Shown one piece after another: positions 1-10,014 of a stretch of DNA of 51,617 nucleotides. The DNA is from JBFELU01 sp041572755 (GTDB lineage: Bacteria; Actinomycetota; Acidimicrobiia; Spongiisociales; UBA11373): assembly GCA_041572755.1 (NCBI GenBank), contig JBFFRY010000020.1:1-51617 (forward strand), written 5' to 3'. Below the pieces are notes generated by a model. That model saw only the letters and a program-made list of their open reading frames with translations. It had not been told where the DNA came from and made no database searches. The position numbers were made by a program, and so were the translations under genes. How positions within the stretch are numbered: the stretch's first letter is position 1; every line of letters starts with the position of its first letter.

Positions 1-182
1 AGGCCGATGCTGGCGGATGAGGTGAACCCGGGCGCCGTCCCAGGGAATCACGACCACGGATCCCGGGTGACGGACCACGTCGCGAACCATCCATCCGTCG
101 GGGGTCAGGTGGTAGGCCCGCTCGAGAGTCAGGAAGCCGGCGCGTGCCACCCGTCTGGCTCCCACCCTGGCGAAGTCGGGCA

Positions 183-183
<1 letters not shown>
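1..183 (-). CDS. Nudix hydrolase, probable ADP-ribose pyrophosphatase (N-terminal part, cut by window edge)
   Basis: Only the first 61 residues are in the window; the gene continues beyond position 1. The visible part carries the pattern VRDVVRHPGSVVVIPWDG followed by RVHLIRQHRP, which is the N-terminal dimerisation/beta-strand region typical of ADP-ribose pyrophosphatases (NudF-like) just before the Nudix box. The Nudix box itself is outside the window, so catalysis cannot be confirmed. These enzymes hydrolyse ADP-ribose to AMP and ribose 5-phosphate in the cytoplasm. The ATG at 183 overlaps the pyrG stop by one base (TGATG), so translation is probably coupled. In M. tuberculosis an ADP-ribose pyrophosphatase (Rv1700) also follows pyrG, which supports the call. 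Confidence 0.8.
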
Positions 184-1835
<1,652 letters not shown>

Positions 1836-1845
1836 ACCGCGCCGC

Positions 1846-1851
1846 ATCGTA
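1846..1851 (-). promoter_or_regulatory. Predicted -10 element of pyrG
   Basis: TACGAT on the minus strand, 10 bases before the preferred GTG start of pyrG, in the short recN-pyrG gap. It would allow pyrG to be transcribed separately from recN with almost no leader. No clear -35 is visible. Confidence 0.4.
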
Positions 1852-1875
1852 GCACCGGCCCCCTCTTGGACCCGA

Positions 1876-3492
1876 TCACCCGACGGAGCTTCGGTGTTCG
1901 GCCGCCACCGCGATCAGTTCGGCGGCGTGACCCCGACCCCGATCACTCTCCGGGAGACCGCCCAACATCCGGGTGAGTTCTCCGATCCGCTCGTCGCCGG
2001 CGACCATGCGCACCGTGGCCACTGCATCGTGGCGTTCGACCACGTAGTGGGCATCGGCGAAGGCGGCCACCTGCGGAAGATGGGTCACCACGAAGACCTG
2101 GCGACCCAGGGCGAGATCGGCCAGCTTCTGACCCATGGCGAGGGCGGTGGCGCCCCCGATGCCGGCGTCGATCTCGTCGAACGCCAGCACGGGTGCCTCC
2201 GCTCCCCCGGCGGCGAGACGGATGGCGAGCACCATCCTGCTGAGCTCGCCTCCCGATGCCACCCGACCGACCGGTCCCGGCTCGAGGCCGGCATCCGAGG
2301 CAAAGAGGAGATCGATGGCGTCTGCTCCTGAGGCGGATGACTCTCGGCTCCTGAAGGAGAAGCGCACCACCGGATTGCGGAACCCGAGATCGCGCAGGTG
2401 AGCCGCGGCCGCTTCTTCGAGGCCCTTGGCCGCCCGTCGCCGCGCTGCGCTCAACCTTTCGGCGGCGGCCGCCACGGCCGCCGCCGCCCTGTCGATTTCA
2501 GCCTCGAGCGTCTCGGCATTCTCCAGGAGCCGCTCGAGGCTGTCGGCGCGGGCGGCAGCCTCCCGACCGTAGGCGAGGACCTCGTCGAGGTCGGCTCCAT
2601 ACTTGCGCCGCAGATCACCGAGGAGGGCGGCTTGCCGCTCCAGGTCCTGGAGGGCTCCGGGGTCGTGGTCGAGTTCCTCGGCGGCCCGCCGGACGTCGAG
2701 CGCAACGTCTCCCACGGCGGCGGCCGCCGCCTCGAGGGCCTCGAGAACGCCGGTGAGGGACGGGTCGTGTCGGGCGGCGGACCGGAGCGCTTCGACCGCA
2801 GAGCCGAGAGTCTCGTCCGAGCCGTCCCCGTCGGCGAGGAGCCTGTGGGTCTCGGCCAGCCCGGCGGCGATCTCTTCGGCGTTGCGAAGGCGCCCGAGCC
2901 GGGTGGCGAGGACCTCGTCGTCACCAGGGCCAAAGCCGGCGCCGGCGATCTCGGCAGACTGGTGCCTGGCGAGGTCGAGCTCTCGTTCCAGCGCCCGCCG
3001 ATCTCCCCCGAGAGCCGCCAGGTCGGCCGTGAGCTCGCGGTGGGCTCCATAAGCGGCGCGATACGTCGCGGCGGCCTCGGCACCTTCGTGATCGAGGCCC
3101 CCGTCGACGATGGATCGCACGGTGGCTTCCCGCGTGAGGCCGATGTGCTCGTGCTGGGCGACGATCTCCACGACCGGAGCCAGGCGCTCCCCCAGGAGCC
3201 GTGCCGGACACATGGCACCGTCGAGATAGGCACGGGATCGGCCTTCGGCGACCCGGCGGGCCACGGTCACTTCGGCATCGTCGAGGATGAATCGGCCGTC
3301 GATTCGAGCCTCATCACCGGCCGGCCCGATGCGATCGGAGCGGGCCGGGTCGCCCCGGAGAAGGCGGAGCGCACCGAGCAGAAGGGTCTTGCCGGCGCCT
3401 GTCTCCCCGGTGAGGGCGATCAGCCCCGGACCCGGCTCGAGATGTGCCTCGGCGATCAGTGCGAGGTTGGCGACCCGCAGTTCGTCAAGCAT
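1876..3492 (-). CDS. recN: DNA repair protein RecN
   Basis: SMC-like ATPase acting in double-strand break repair. 538 residues, within the usual 550-590 range or slightly short. Visible motifs: Walker A GETGAGKT (Lys35), a long Ala/Glu/Arg-rich coiled-coil middle, then an ABC-type signature SGGELSRM and Walker B LAFDEIDAGIGG near the C-terminus, followed by VVTHLPQVAAFAD (H-loop). The ATG at 3492 gives the classic start MLDELRVANLALI and overlaps the end of nadK by eight bases, so it is the third gene of the tlyA-nadK-recN chain, as in M. tuberculosis. A longer open frame upstream of this ATG is only read-through over nadK. Confidence 0.96.
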   Translation of the reverse strand: MLDELRVANLALIAEAHLEPGPGLIALTGETGAGKTLLLGALRLLRGDPARSDRIGPAGDEARIDGRFILDDAEVTVARRVAEGRSRAYLDGAMCPARLLGERLAPVVEIVAQHEHIGLTREATVRSIVDGGLDHEGAEAAATYRAAYGAHRELTADLAALGGDRRALERELDLARHQSAEIAGAGFGPGDDEVLATRLGRLRNAEEIAAGLAETHRLLADGDGSDETLGSAVEALRSAARHDPSLTGVLEALEAAAAAVGDVALDVRRAAEELDHDPGALQDLERQAALLGDLRRKYGADLDEVLAYGREAAARADSLERLLENAETLEAEIDRAAAAVAAAAERLSAARRRAAKGLEEAAAAHLRDLGFRNPVVRFSFRSRESSASGADAIDLLFASDAGLEPGPVGRVASGGELSRMVLAIRLAAGGAEAPVLAFDEIDAGIGGATALAMGQKLADLALGRQVFVVTHLPQVAAFADAHYVVERHDAVATVRMVAGDERIGELTRMLGGLPESDRGRGHAAELIAVAAEHRSSVG

Positions 3493-4315
3493 CGTGAAGA
3501 TGGAACTTCTCTCGAACCGCCGTCGCGAAGTTGCGGGGCACGAGCCGGATGAACCGGGCACTGGGCTCCCCCCGGGCGATCACGACCTCGTTGCCGGGCT
3601 GCAGCACCGCATGGGAGCGGCCGTCGACGTTGACGCGTCCCGGGCGGTCGCCTTCGACCCGGAATGTGAGCTTCACCTCAGGCTGGAAGACCAGCGGTCT
3701 CCCGAACAGGGTGTGCGGCGCCACGGGGGTGACGATCAGCGCCTCCAACTCGGGGTCGACGAGCGGACCCCCCGCCGAGAACGTGTAGGCGGTGGAACCG
3801 GTGGGCGTGGCGACGACGACCGCATCGGTGCGGTAGCCGATCAATCGCTCCTGGTTGACCCACACCTCGACGCGGAGAATGTGCTGGCTCACCGCCTTCT
3901 CGATCACGGTGTCGTTCACGCCGATGACCTGGTCGCCGTCGCTGAATCGGGCCGCCAGCGTCATGCGGCGCGACTCGGTGTAGTCGCCGGCGGCGAGAGC
4001 CGCCAGAGCCTCGGGGATCATGGCGGGCTCGACCTCGGCGAGGAAGCCCATGTGCCCGGCATTGACCCCCAGGACCGGGAGGTCGGCTTCGATGCCGAGC
4101 CTGACACCCTCGAGCACCGTGCCGTCGCCGCCGACGGCGACCACGACGTCGGCATGCCCGGGACCCGGTCCCCGGACTTCGGTGCCGGGGACGCGCGCGG
4201 CGTCCTCTTCGCTGGCCGAGACCGAGAAGCCTCGTGCGGACGCCTCGGCGACGAGCCGGGCGGCGATCTCGGCCGCCTCCGAGCGGTAGGGGTGAATCAC
4301 GAGGGCGATCCTCAT
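3485..4315 (-). CDS. nadK: NAD kinase
   Basis: Phosphorylates NAD to NADP. 276 residues, normal for bacterial NAD kinases. The catalytic GGDGT motif is at residues 62-66, followed by NAGHMGFLAEV and the DAVVVATPTGSTAY segment that binds NAD. The ATG at 4315 overlaps the tlyA stop as ATGA, and the 3' end overlaps recN by eight bases. The order tlyA-nadK-recN matches M. tuberculosis Rv1694-Rv1696. Nothing unusual in the sequence. Confidence 0.96.
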   Translation of the reverse strand: MRIALVIHPYRSEAAEIAARLVAEASARGFSVSASEEDAARVPGTEVRGPGPGHADVVVAVGGDGTVLEGVRLGIEADLPVLGVNAGHMGFLAEVEPAMIPEALAALAAGDYTESRRMTLAARFSDGDQVIGVNDTVIEKAVSQHILRVEVWVNQERLIGYRTDAVVVATPTGSTAYTFSAGGPLVDPELEALIVTPVAPHTLFGRPLVFQPEVKLTFRVEGDRPGRVNVDGRSHAVLQPGNEVVIARGEPSARFIRLVPRNFATAVREKFHLHDA

Positions 4316-5094
4316 GGGGCGACCACCCGGCCGATGGCGGCGGGGTCGAGCGCGGGGAGAGACCCGTGCCGGGCGTGGAGGAAGAACTCTCGGTTGCCCT
4401 TGGCGCCGGTGATCTGCGAGAGGGCCGCCGCCAGCGGACCGATCCGATGGTCGGCGAGGGCCGAAGCGGCCGACTCGATCGCCCGGGCGTGGAGCGTCGG
4501 ATCGGTGACGAGGCCGCCCCGGGAGACCTCGTCCTTGCCGACCTCGAACTGTGGCTTGACGAGGATCACGTAGTCGGAACCGTCCCGGCCGCACGAAGCC
4601 AGAGCCTCGGCGATCGTGGCGATCGAGATGAACGAGACGTCGACCACGACCAGATCGAAAGGAGCCCCAATCGCCTCGGGGTCGGCGTGACGGATGTTGG
4701 TACGTTCGATCACGGTCACGCGATCATCGGTCCGCAACCGCCACGCCAGTTGTCCGTAGCCGACGTCCAGGGCCGTCACTGCTGCGGCACCGTGAGCCAG
4801 CAGGACGTCGGTGAATCCCCCCGTCGAGGCGCCGACGTCGAGGCAGTGGCGATCGGTCACCGCAACATCGAACGTCTCCAGAGCGCCGGCGAGCTTGTCG
4901 CCGCCCCGGCCGACCCAGGTTCGATCCATCGTGCGTAGCGACACGCCAGCCGAGGGCGCCACCATCGTGGCAGCCCGGGGCCGCACCACGCCGTCGACGA
5001 GGACCCGGTCCTCCTCGATGGCGCGACGAGCCGCAGTGCGCGACTCGACCAGCCCCCGTCGCACCAGCTCGAGGTCGAGGCGCCGGCGACTCAG
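4312..5094 (-). CDS. tlyA: TlyA-family rRNA 2'-O-methyltransferase
   Basis: TlyA proteins methylate 16S and 23S rRNA ribose positions; the old name hemolysin is historical. An N-terminal S4 RNA-binding domain (LELVRRGLVESRTAARRAI) is followed by a FtsJ-like SAM domain with DVGASTGGFTD at residues 86-96 and the catalytic-type Lys/Asp residues in VVVDVSFIS and LVKPQFE. With a CTG start at 5094 the protein is 260 residues, close to the usual 268. That CTG overlaps the stop of the small gene upstream (CTGA) and has GGAGG seven bases before it. No ATG, GTG or TTG lies nearby in frame; the next GTG (5064) would cut into the S4 domain. Hence a CTG start is the best reading. Confidence 0.92.
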   Translation of the reverse strand: MSRRRLDLELVRRGLVESRTAARRAIEEDRVLVDGVVRPRAATMVAPSAGVSLRTMDRTWVGRGGDKLAGALETFDVAVTDRHCLDVGASTGGFTDVLLAHGAAAVTALDVGYGQLAWRLRTDDRVTVIERTNIRHADPEAIGAPFDLVVVDVSFISIATIAEALASCGRDGSDYVILVKPQFEVGKDEVSRGGLVTDPTLHARAIESAASALADHRIGPLAAALSQITGAKGNREFFLHARHGSLPALDPAAIGRVVAP

Positions 5095-5240
5095 TCGCGG
5101 TCCTCCTTCACCTCGGTGGCCTCCAGCTCCTCGGTGAGGGCCGCGGCAATCCGGTCGGCCGGGTCGGGGGCCTCGGCGGGGTCGGCTTCTTCGAGTTCCC
5201 GGAGCAAATCGTCGGTCGGCGTAGTATCCATGAGCGCCAT
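5091..5240 (-). CDS. Small conserved acidic protein upstream of tlyA
   Basis: A 49-residue acidic protein with no membrane segment, containing DDLLRELEEADPAEAPDPADRI and ending EATEVKEDRD. Its function is unknown. It sits exactly where M. tuberculosis has the small conserved protein Rv1693, between the HAD phosphatase and tlyA, and its stop overlaps the tlyA start, so it is likely a real leading gene of the tlyA-nadK-recN operon. The ATG at 5240 is preceded by AGAGGG; an in-frame ATG at 5231 is the alternative. Only 30 bases separate it from the divergent rhomboid gene. Confidence 0.7.
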   Translation of the reverse strand: MALMDTTPTDDLLRELEEADPAEAPDPADRIAAALTEELEATEVKEDRD

Positions 5241-5270
5241 TATCCCTCTGCGGCGCGACAGGAAGCCGAC

Positions 5271-6017
5271 TTGTTTCCGATCCGCGATGTGAACCCAACC
5301 AGAATCCGGCCCTTCGCCACCTGGGCCATCATCGCCGCGAACGTCTTGGTCTACTTCGCCGTCCAACCCCAACAATCCCCCGAGGCCGACGAGTTCGCCT
5401 ACCGCAACGCGGCCATTGCCTGCGAGGTCACCACCGGTGACCCTCTCGACGAACGAGAGATCGTGACCGGGGTCTGCAGTGATGTCGACCGGGGGACCGA
5501 GGTGTTCCCGGACAAGAACGTGTGGGTGGCCGTCGGCGTCTCGATGTTCCTGCACGGAGGTATCGCCCACCTGCTCTTCAACATGTGGAGCCTGTGGATC
5601 TTCGGCAACAACGTCGAGGAGGCGTTCGGGCCGATCGGCTACCTGGCCATGTACGGCGCCGCCGGGCTGGCCGCGACTCTCGGGTTCGTGGCGTTCAACC
5701 AGGACCTCACCATTCCGCTCGTGGGGGCCAGCGGGGCCATCGCCGGGGTCATGGGGGCATACCTGGTGCTGTTCCCGCGTCATCTCGTCATGACGTTCGT
5801 GCTGTTCCGGATCGTGGCCATCCCATCGGTCATCTTCCTGGGAATCTGGCTGGTGAGCCAGTTCGCCCTGGTCGATCAGTCTTCGGGGATCGCCTGGGAG
5901 GCCCATGTCGCCGGCTTCGTGTTCGGGGCGGCCCTGGTGCTTCCCTTCCGAACCACCTTGCTGCGGCGCACGCTGGCGGGGGTTCCGCAGCGGGCCGAGC
6001 GGTCCTTCGGGACCTGA
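5271..6017 (+). CDS. Rhomboid family intramembrane serine protease
   Basis: Membrane protease that cleaves transmembrane segments of substrate proteins. 248 residues with about six or seven hydrophobic segments. The N-terminus FPIRDVNPTR is typical of the family. Catalytic features are all present: HGGIAHLLFNMW with Asn104, the nucleophile Ser154 in GASGAIAG, and the base His212 in EAHVAGFVFG. The start is TTG at 5271 with AGGAAG five bases upstream, which gives the expected N-terminus. A long extracytoplasmic loop (residues 32-85) lies between the first two membrane segments. The substrate cannot be inferred. It interrupts the block that in mycobacteria keeps the HAD gene next to tlyA. Confidence 0.93.
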   Translation: MFPIRDVNPTRIRPFATWAIIAANVLVYFAVQPQQSPEADEFAYRNAAIACEVTTGDPLDEREIVTGVCSDVDRGTEVFPDKNVWVAVGVSMFLHGGIAHLLFNMWSLWIFGNNVEEAFGPIGYLAMYGAAGLAATLGFVAFNQDLTIPLVGASGAIAGVMGAYLVLFPRHLVMTFVLFRIVAIPSVIFLGIWLVSQFALVDQSSGIAWEAHVAGFVFGAALVLPFRTTLLRRTLAGVPQRAERSFGT

Positions 6018-6029
6018 CCGGGCGGCCGA

Positions 6030-6815
6030 TCAGAAACGCTCGAGCGCGGCCGGCAACTCGGCAACACTCGGAATCACGATGTCGGGTCGCCACTGCGGCG
6101 GCACGGTCCCGGAGTCGCCCGTGACGCCGCTCAGGACCAGGATGCGCCCCCACCCGGCCTCCGCCCCGAGGGCGAGATCCGTCTCCGGGCGGTCGCCGAC
6201 GATCCAGACGGGTCCGGGGACCAGGAGGCGAGAGACGGCGGACCTCATCGCCGGGTTGGGCTTTCCGGCGACCTCGGCCTCGACGCCGGAGGCGGTCTCC
6301 AGTGCGGCCACCAGGGCTCCCGCCCCCGGCGCCGGGCCCCGGGAGGTGGGAAACGTGGCGTCGGTATTCGTGGCGATCAGGCGGGCGCCGCGCCGCACCG
6401 CAGTTGCGGCACGGTCGAGCCGTTCGTAGGTGAAACCCCGATCGAGGCCGATGACCACCGATCCGGCCGCTCCGGGTTCGGTGGTGATCGACAAGCCGCC
6501 CTCACGGAGTGTGTCGGTCATGCCGGGCTCTCCCACGGCCAGGACCGGTTGGTCGTCACCGACCAGAGTGGCTGCCGCAACGGCGGAAGTCACCACCCGG
6601 TCGGATTCGACGAGAAGACCGGTTGCCGCGGTGATCGCCTCTGCCACCGCAGCGGGCGTCCGGGTGGCGGCGTTGGTGGCGAAGACGTGGTGGAAACCGG
6701 AATCGGCGAGGGCCTGCAGCGCCTCCCCGGCCCCGGGGATCCCCGCGGCACCCACGTAGATCACGCCGTCGAGGTCGAAGACGAGGTTGCCGCGTTCAGC
6801 GGATGCGTTCGCCAA
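6030..6815 (-). CDS. HAD-superfamily (NagD-type) phosphatase
   Basis: 261 residues. The HAD catalytic motif FDLDGV has the nucleophile Asp14 and Asp16; motif II is FATNAATR, and motif III/IV is GKPNP followed by GDRPETDL near residue 215. The C2-type cap between them places it with the NagD/4-nitrophenylphosphatase group; the substrate is unknown (sugar phosphates, glycerol phosphate or nucleotides in characterised members). The start is a TTG at 6815, overlapping the end of the M20 peptidase gene by 20 bases, so it is the last gene of the 9081-6030 operon. An orthologous HAD gene (Rv1692) is near tlyA in M. tuberculosis. Confidence 0.9.
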   Translation of the reverse strand: MANASAERGNLVFDLDGVIYVGAAGIPGAGEALQALADSGFHHVFATNAATRTPAAVAEAITAATGLLVESDRVVTSAVAAATLVGDDQPVLAVGEPGMTDTLREGGLSITTEPGAAGSVVIGLDRGFTYERLDRAATAVRRGARLIATNTDATFPTSRGPAPGAGALVAALETASGVEAEVAGKPNPAMRSAVSRLLVPGPVWIVGDRPETDLALGAEAGWGRILVLSGVTGDSGTVPPQWRPDIVIPSVAELPAALERF

Positions 6816-8142
6816 ACCGGGTCACCGTGAGGGCGAGATGGTCGGCCGTGAGGCCCAGGGAAGCTTCGCTCACCCGCTCGTCGTTGCCGTGGAACATGGA
6901 CAGCAGATCCCCGAAGCGGAGACGGTCGTCGAAGACTGCCATCCCGAACGCCACCGTCCCCCGGCGGCGGAAGAACCTGGCGTCGGTTGCCACCGGGATG
7001 AGCGTCGGGATCATGCGCCGATGACCGGCGACGACCTCGAGCGCATCGCCGATCGCTTCCCACAGCGGCCCCTCGGGTGGCGAGCCACCCGCAGGGGTCG
7101 ACTCGATCTCGCGGATCTCGATGTCCTCCCCGGAGGGCCCGAGAACCTTGCGGAAGTGGTCGTCGAGATCGGTCTGGTCCTGTCCCGGCAGAAGCCGAAT
7201 GTCGATGTCGGCAACGGCCCGGTCGGGTACCACGTTCATCTTCACCCCACCCTGCAAGGTGTTGGGGCTGACCGTGAGGTGGGTGCAGGCGTGGGCCCAC
7301 CGCCCCATGCCGAGATCCTCGCCGGCGAGGGTATCGATGGCGCCGTCCAGGCGGTCGGGATCGACGAGTGCAGCGGCTAGGGCGGGCTCGGGATCCCAGG
7401 CCTCCACGAACCGGCGCCACTCCTCGCTGATCACGACGGACGATCCTTGTTGGCCGAGGCGGGCCACCGCCTCGGCCAACGGCACCAAGGCGTTGTGAGT
7501 CCCGTATGGCTGGCTGCCGTGACCGGGAACGCCGGTCGTGACGAACCGGCGCCAATGAGGGCCCTTCTCGGCCACCGTGACCGGGAGGCCCGGTCCGGCG
7601 CGACCGGAGAGCATCGGAGCCCCGATCTCGGTGAGCAGAAAGTCGCAGGCGACCTGGTCCCAGTGCTCGGCGACGAGCAACTCTGCCCCCAGCTTGCCGG
7701 CCGCCTCCTCGTCCGCCACGGCGAGAAAGAGGAGATCGCCGGGGAGCGGAGCCGCGGCCCCGTCCCAAAAGCGTTTGAAGACGGCGGCCATCGTCGCCGT
7801 TTGGTTGAGCATGTCGACTGCTCCTCGACCCCAGATGTAGCCATCCCGCCGCTCCCCCGCAAACGGGTCCACCGTCCATCCGGACGGCGTCACCGGCACC
7901 ACGTCGAGGTGTCCGAGGAGCATGAGGCTTGGTGCCCCCGGATCTCTCCCGGGAACCCGATAGAGGGCGCTCTGCCGCCCGGGATGAGGCTCGAACACTC
8001 GCTCCGGGGTCCCCAGGTAGCCGTCGAGCGTGGCAACCGACCGGTGTTCGTTTCCGCTGTCCGGCGTGCCGTCGTTCACGCAGGCATTGGAGATGAGCGT
8101 GATGAGCAGTTCACCCACCTCGCCGGAGTGAATCGACTCCAC
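6796..8142 (-). CDS. M20 family metallopeptidase / deacylase
   Basis: 448 residues. Zinc-ligand motifs of the M20/M25/M40 family are present: GHLDVVP (His78, Asp80), GRGAVD (bridging Asp110) and ADEEAAG with catalytic Glu145 and ligand Glu146. The dimerisation domain lies between, with GVPGHGSQPYG. Members are cytosolic dipeptidases, aminoacylases or carboxypeptidases; the substrate here is unresolved. The GTG start at 8142 shares one base with the stop of the upstream GNAT gene (TAGTG). The 3' end overlaps the HAD gene. The late His ligand is in MFHGNDERV. Confidence 0.92.
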   Translation of the reverse strand: MESIHSGEVGELLITLISNACVNDGTPDSGNEHRSVATLDGYLGTPERVFEPHPGRQSALYRVPGRDPGAPSLMLLGHLDVVPVTPSGWTVDPFAGERRDGYIWGRGAVDMLNQTATMAAVFKRFWDGAAAPLPGDLLFLAVADEEAAGKLGAELLVAEHWDQVACDFLLTEIGAPMLSGRAGPGLPVTVAEKGPHWRRFVTTGVPGHGSQPYGTHNALVPLAEAVARLGQQGSSVVISEEWRRFVEAWDPEPALAAALVDPDRLDGAIDTLAGEDLGMGRWAHACTHLTVSPNTLQGGVKMNVVPDRAVADIDIRLLPGQDQTDLDDHFRKVLGPSGEDIEIREIESTPAGGSPPEGPLWEAIGDALEVVAGHRRMIPTLIPVATDARFFRRRGTVAFGMAVFDDRLRFGDLLSMFHGNDERVSEASLGLTADHLALTVTRFGERIR

Positions 8143-8615
8143 TACTCGTCCCCGTGGTGCATCACGATTCGCCGTGCCGAGAAGCCGTGGGACTCGAAGA
8201 AGTTCTTGGCGAGACGATGACCGGGAGCCACATGGGCATCGAAGAATCCGATGCCCCCCGCCCGGGCCCGGCGCAGGAAATACTCCATCATCGCTTCCCC
8301 GACACCCACCTCACGCGCCTCGGGATCGGTGAAGATGAGCCGGATAGCGCCGATGGTGCGGCCGCCGGCCTGAGGGAGCATCGTCTCGACCCTCCCCAGC
8401 AGGAAGCCGAAGGGGATCTCGTCGATCGTTCCCACGATGAGAGTGGTGTCGTCGTCGACCATCGCGGCCTCGAAGGCGTCATCGACCGGCTCGACGAGTC
8501 CGTCGGCGAGCGGCCAGAGGGACTCGAGGACCTCCATCTCGGACTCGAGACCGGCGTAGAGGCGACGGAGCTCACCGAGGTCCTGTGCCGTCGCCTCTCG
8601 CGCTCCGATCTCCAT
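8142..8615 (-). CDS. GNAT family N-acetyltransferase
   Basis: 157 residues starting at an ATG at 8615. The acetyl-CoA binding pyrophosphate loop is REVGVGEAMMEYFLRRA (Q/RxxGxG/A pattern), preceded by the beta strand GAIRLIFTDPEA and followed by GIGFFDAHVAPGH and NFFESHGF, the usual C-terminal end of a GNAT fold. The substrate is unknown. It sits 10 bases after the DUF4193 gene and its stop overlaps the start of the peptidase, so it belongs to the 9081-6030 transcription unit. Confidence 0.88.
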   Translation of the reverse strand: MEIGAREATAQDLGELRRLYAGLESEMEVLESLWPLADGLVEPVDDAFEAAMVDDDTTLIVGTIDEIPFGFLLGRVETMLPQAGGRTIGAIRLIFTDPEAREVGVGEAMMEYFLRRARAGGIGFFDAHVAPGHRLAKNFFESHGFSARRIVMHHGDE

Positions 8616-8625
8616 GGCGCTGTCG

Positions 8626-9081
8626 TCAGGCGCAGTCGCGGCAGAGCATCTTGCGGCGGTTGGCGAGTTGGCTCGTCCGCTTGACGAGGAAACAGTTGGA
8701 GCAGACGAACTCATCGTCGCCGGCGGATTCGGCGGATGTGTCGAGGGCGATCGCCTCGCGTCGCAGCTGGCGCAGCTCGGCGGCCTCGTCGACCGGAAGG
8801 GCCTCCGCCTCCTCGTCCTCGGTCAACATCTCGAGCTCCTCGGCCTCGAGTTCATCGAGGGCCTCTTCCTGTTCTCCCTCCTCCTCCTCCTCCTCCTCCC
8901 CGTCTACCTCGCCCGCCTCGGAGTCATCGTCTGAGCCCTCTTCGTCTTCGATCTCGAAGTCGTCGTCGCCGTCGTCTTCGGTGAAGTCTTCGTCGTCGAT
9001 GTCCTCGAGGTCGTTATCGCCCCACTCGTCGGTTTCCTGGGCGAGGTCCTCGTCCTCGTTCGTCTTGCCTCGCGGCGTCAT
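8626..9081 (-). CDS. DUF4193-family zinc-ribbon protein with long acidic N-terminal region
   Basis: 151 residues. The C-terminal third matches the actinobacterial DUF4193 pattern EFVCSNCFLVKR...LCRDCA, with paired cysteines Cys127/Cys130 and Cys147/Cys150 that should bind one zinc. The first 115 residues are almost entirely Asp and Glu, including a run of seven Glu, and much longer than the acidic part of typical ~100-residue members. The function of the family is unknown. AGGAGG five bases before the ATG and a TATACT -10 box make it the first gene of its operon. Confidence 0.85.
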   Translation of the reverse strand: MTPRGKTNEDEDLAQETDEWGDNDLEDIDDEDFTEDDGDDDFEIEDEEGSDDDSEAGEVDGEEEEEEEGEQEEALDELEAEELEMLTEDEEAEALPVDEAAELRQLRREAIALDTSAESAGDDEFVCSNCFLVKRTSQLANRRKMLCRDCA

Positions 9082-9103
9082 CGGTCCTCCTGAAAGCGGC
9101 CGG

Positions 9104-9109
9104 AGTATA
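9104..9109 (-). promoter_or_regulatory. Predicted -10 element of the DUF4193-GNAT-M20-HAD operon
   Basis: TATACT on the minus strand, 22 bases before the ATG at 9081, with AGGAGG between them. The same hexamer is used in front of mpa. No convincing -35. Confidence 0.5.
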
Positions 9110-9132
9110 TCGCTCGCAGGGCGCCGGCCACG

Positions 9133-10014
9133 TCAGATCTTGAAATGGATTGCCCCAGGCTTGATGTGAACGGAGACCGGCGTCACTCCGAGGTAGTCGC
9201 CGTCAACTTCGATTGGGAGGTGGCGGTCGGCGGTGATCTCGAGCCGTCCGGACCGGTATCGCTTGACGGCCGGATGCCTGAGATGGAGGCCGCGCATCGC
9301 CTTGCGATAGAGCAGCGGGACCTGCCACTTCGAGATGGCGAAGACCTGCACGTCGAGGAGGCCGTCGGCGAGAGCCGAGCGCGGCGCGATGTTGACCCCA
9401 CCGCCGAAGAACTGGCCGTTGGCCAACACGATGGTGGCAGCCCGTCCCGCAAAGGTGTGCCTCTCGGTGGCCACCCGGCCCTCGAAGGTGGGGAACCCGG
9501 GCAGAGTCATCCAGAAGGCCGCTCGGTAGCGCAGACCCCCCAGTCGGCGGCTGAGCCCTTCGGCACGGCGAACCGTGGCAGCCAACAGCCCCACGTTGAC
9601 CGCATTGAGGAAGTGGCGGGTGCCGAAGTCGCCCTCCAGCACCCCGACGTCGACGGGGTAGACGTCGGGTCCGGTGAGATGGACGACGGCTCCCTCCGGA
9701 TCCTGGGGAACCCCGAACGTCCGCACGAAGTCGGATCCGGAGCCGGCGGGGAGGATCCCCAGTACGGGTGGGGTCGTCCAATCCCTTTGGAGGAGGGCAT
9801 CGACGACCAGGCTGGCCGTTCCATCGCCACCGACTGCCAGGAAGTGCGTGGCGCCGGCTCGGCACCCCCGATCGACCAGCGAGCGCAGGTGGTCGGCACT
9901 CTCGGTGACGTGAAGCTCCGCCTCGACGCCGTGGGCACCGAGCGCCCGGGCCACCCGATGCCTCACGTCCTCCTTGCCTCCCGCTCCCGGGTTCAGCAGG
10001 GTCCACCAGGTCAC
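9133..10014 (-). CDS. Diacylglycerol/lipid kinase family protein
   Basis: 293 residues of the DAGK catalytic (YegS/DgkB) family, which phosphorylates diacylglycerol, sphingoid bases or polyprenyl-like lipids at the membrane face. N-terminal LLNPGAGG, the nucleotide-binding GGDGT at residues 62-66, and GILPAGSGSDFVRTFG (the GTxND-like element, here GSGSDF) are visible; the C-terminal beta-sandwich contains NGQFFGGG and EVDGDYLG. The GTG start at 10014 shares one base with the helY stop (TAGTG), so it ends the tatA-tatC-helY chain. The true lipid substrate is not deducible. Confidence 0.9.
   Translation of the reverse strand: MTWWTLLNPGAGGKEDVRHRVARALGAHGVEAELHVTESADHLRSLVDRGCRAGATHFLAVGGDGTASLVVDALLQRDWTTPPVLGILPAGSGSDFVRTFGVPQDPEGAVVHLTGPDVYPVDVGVLEGDFGTRHFLNAVNVGLLAATVRRAEGLSRRLGGLRYRAAFWMTLPGFPTFEGRVATERHTFAGRAATIVLANGQFFGGGVNIAPRSALADGLLDVQVFAISKWQVPLLYRKAMRGLHLRHPAVKRYRSGRLEITADRHLPIEVDGDYLGVTPVSVHIKPGAIHFKI

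Noticed and set aside
4312..5094. Hemolysin
   Set aside because: S4 plus FtsJ-like SAM domain is that of a TlyA rRNA methyltransferase; the hemolysin label is historical.
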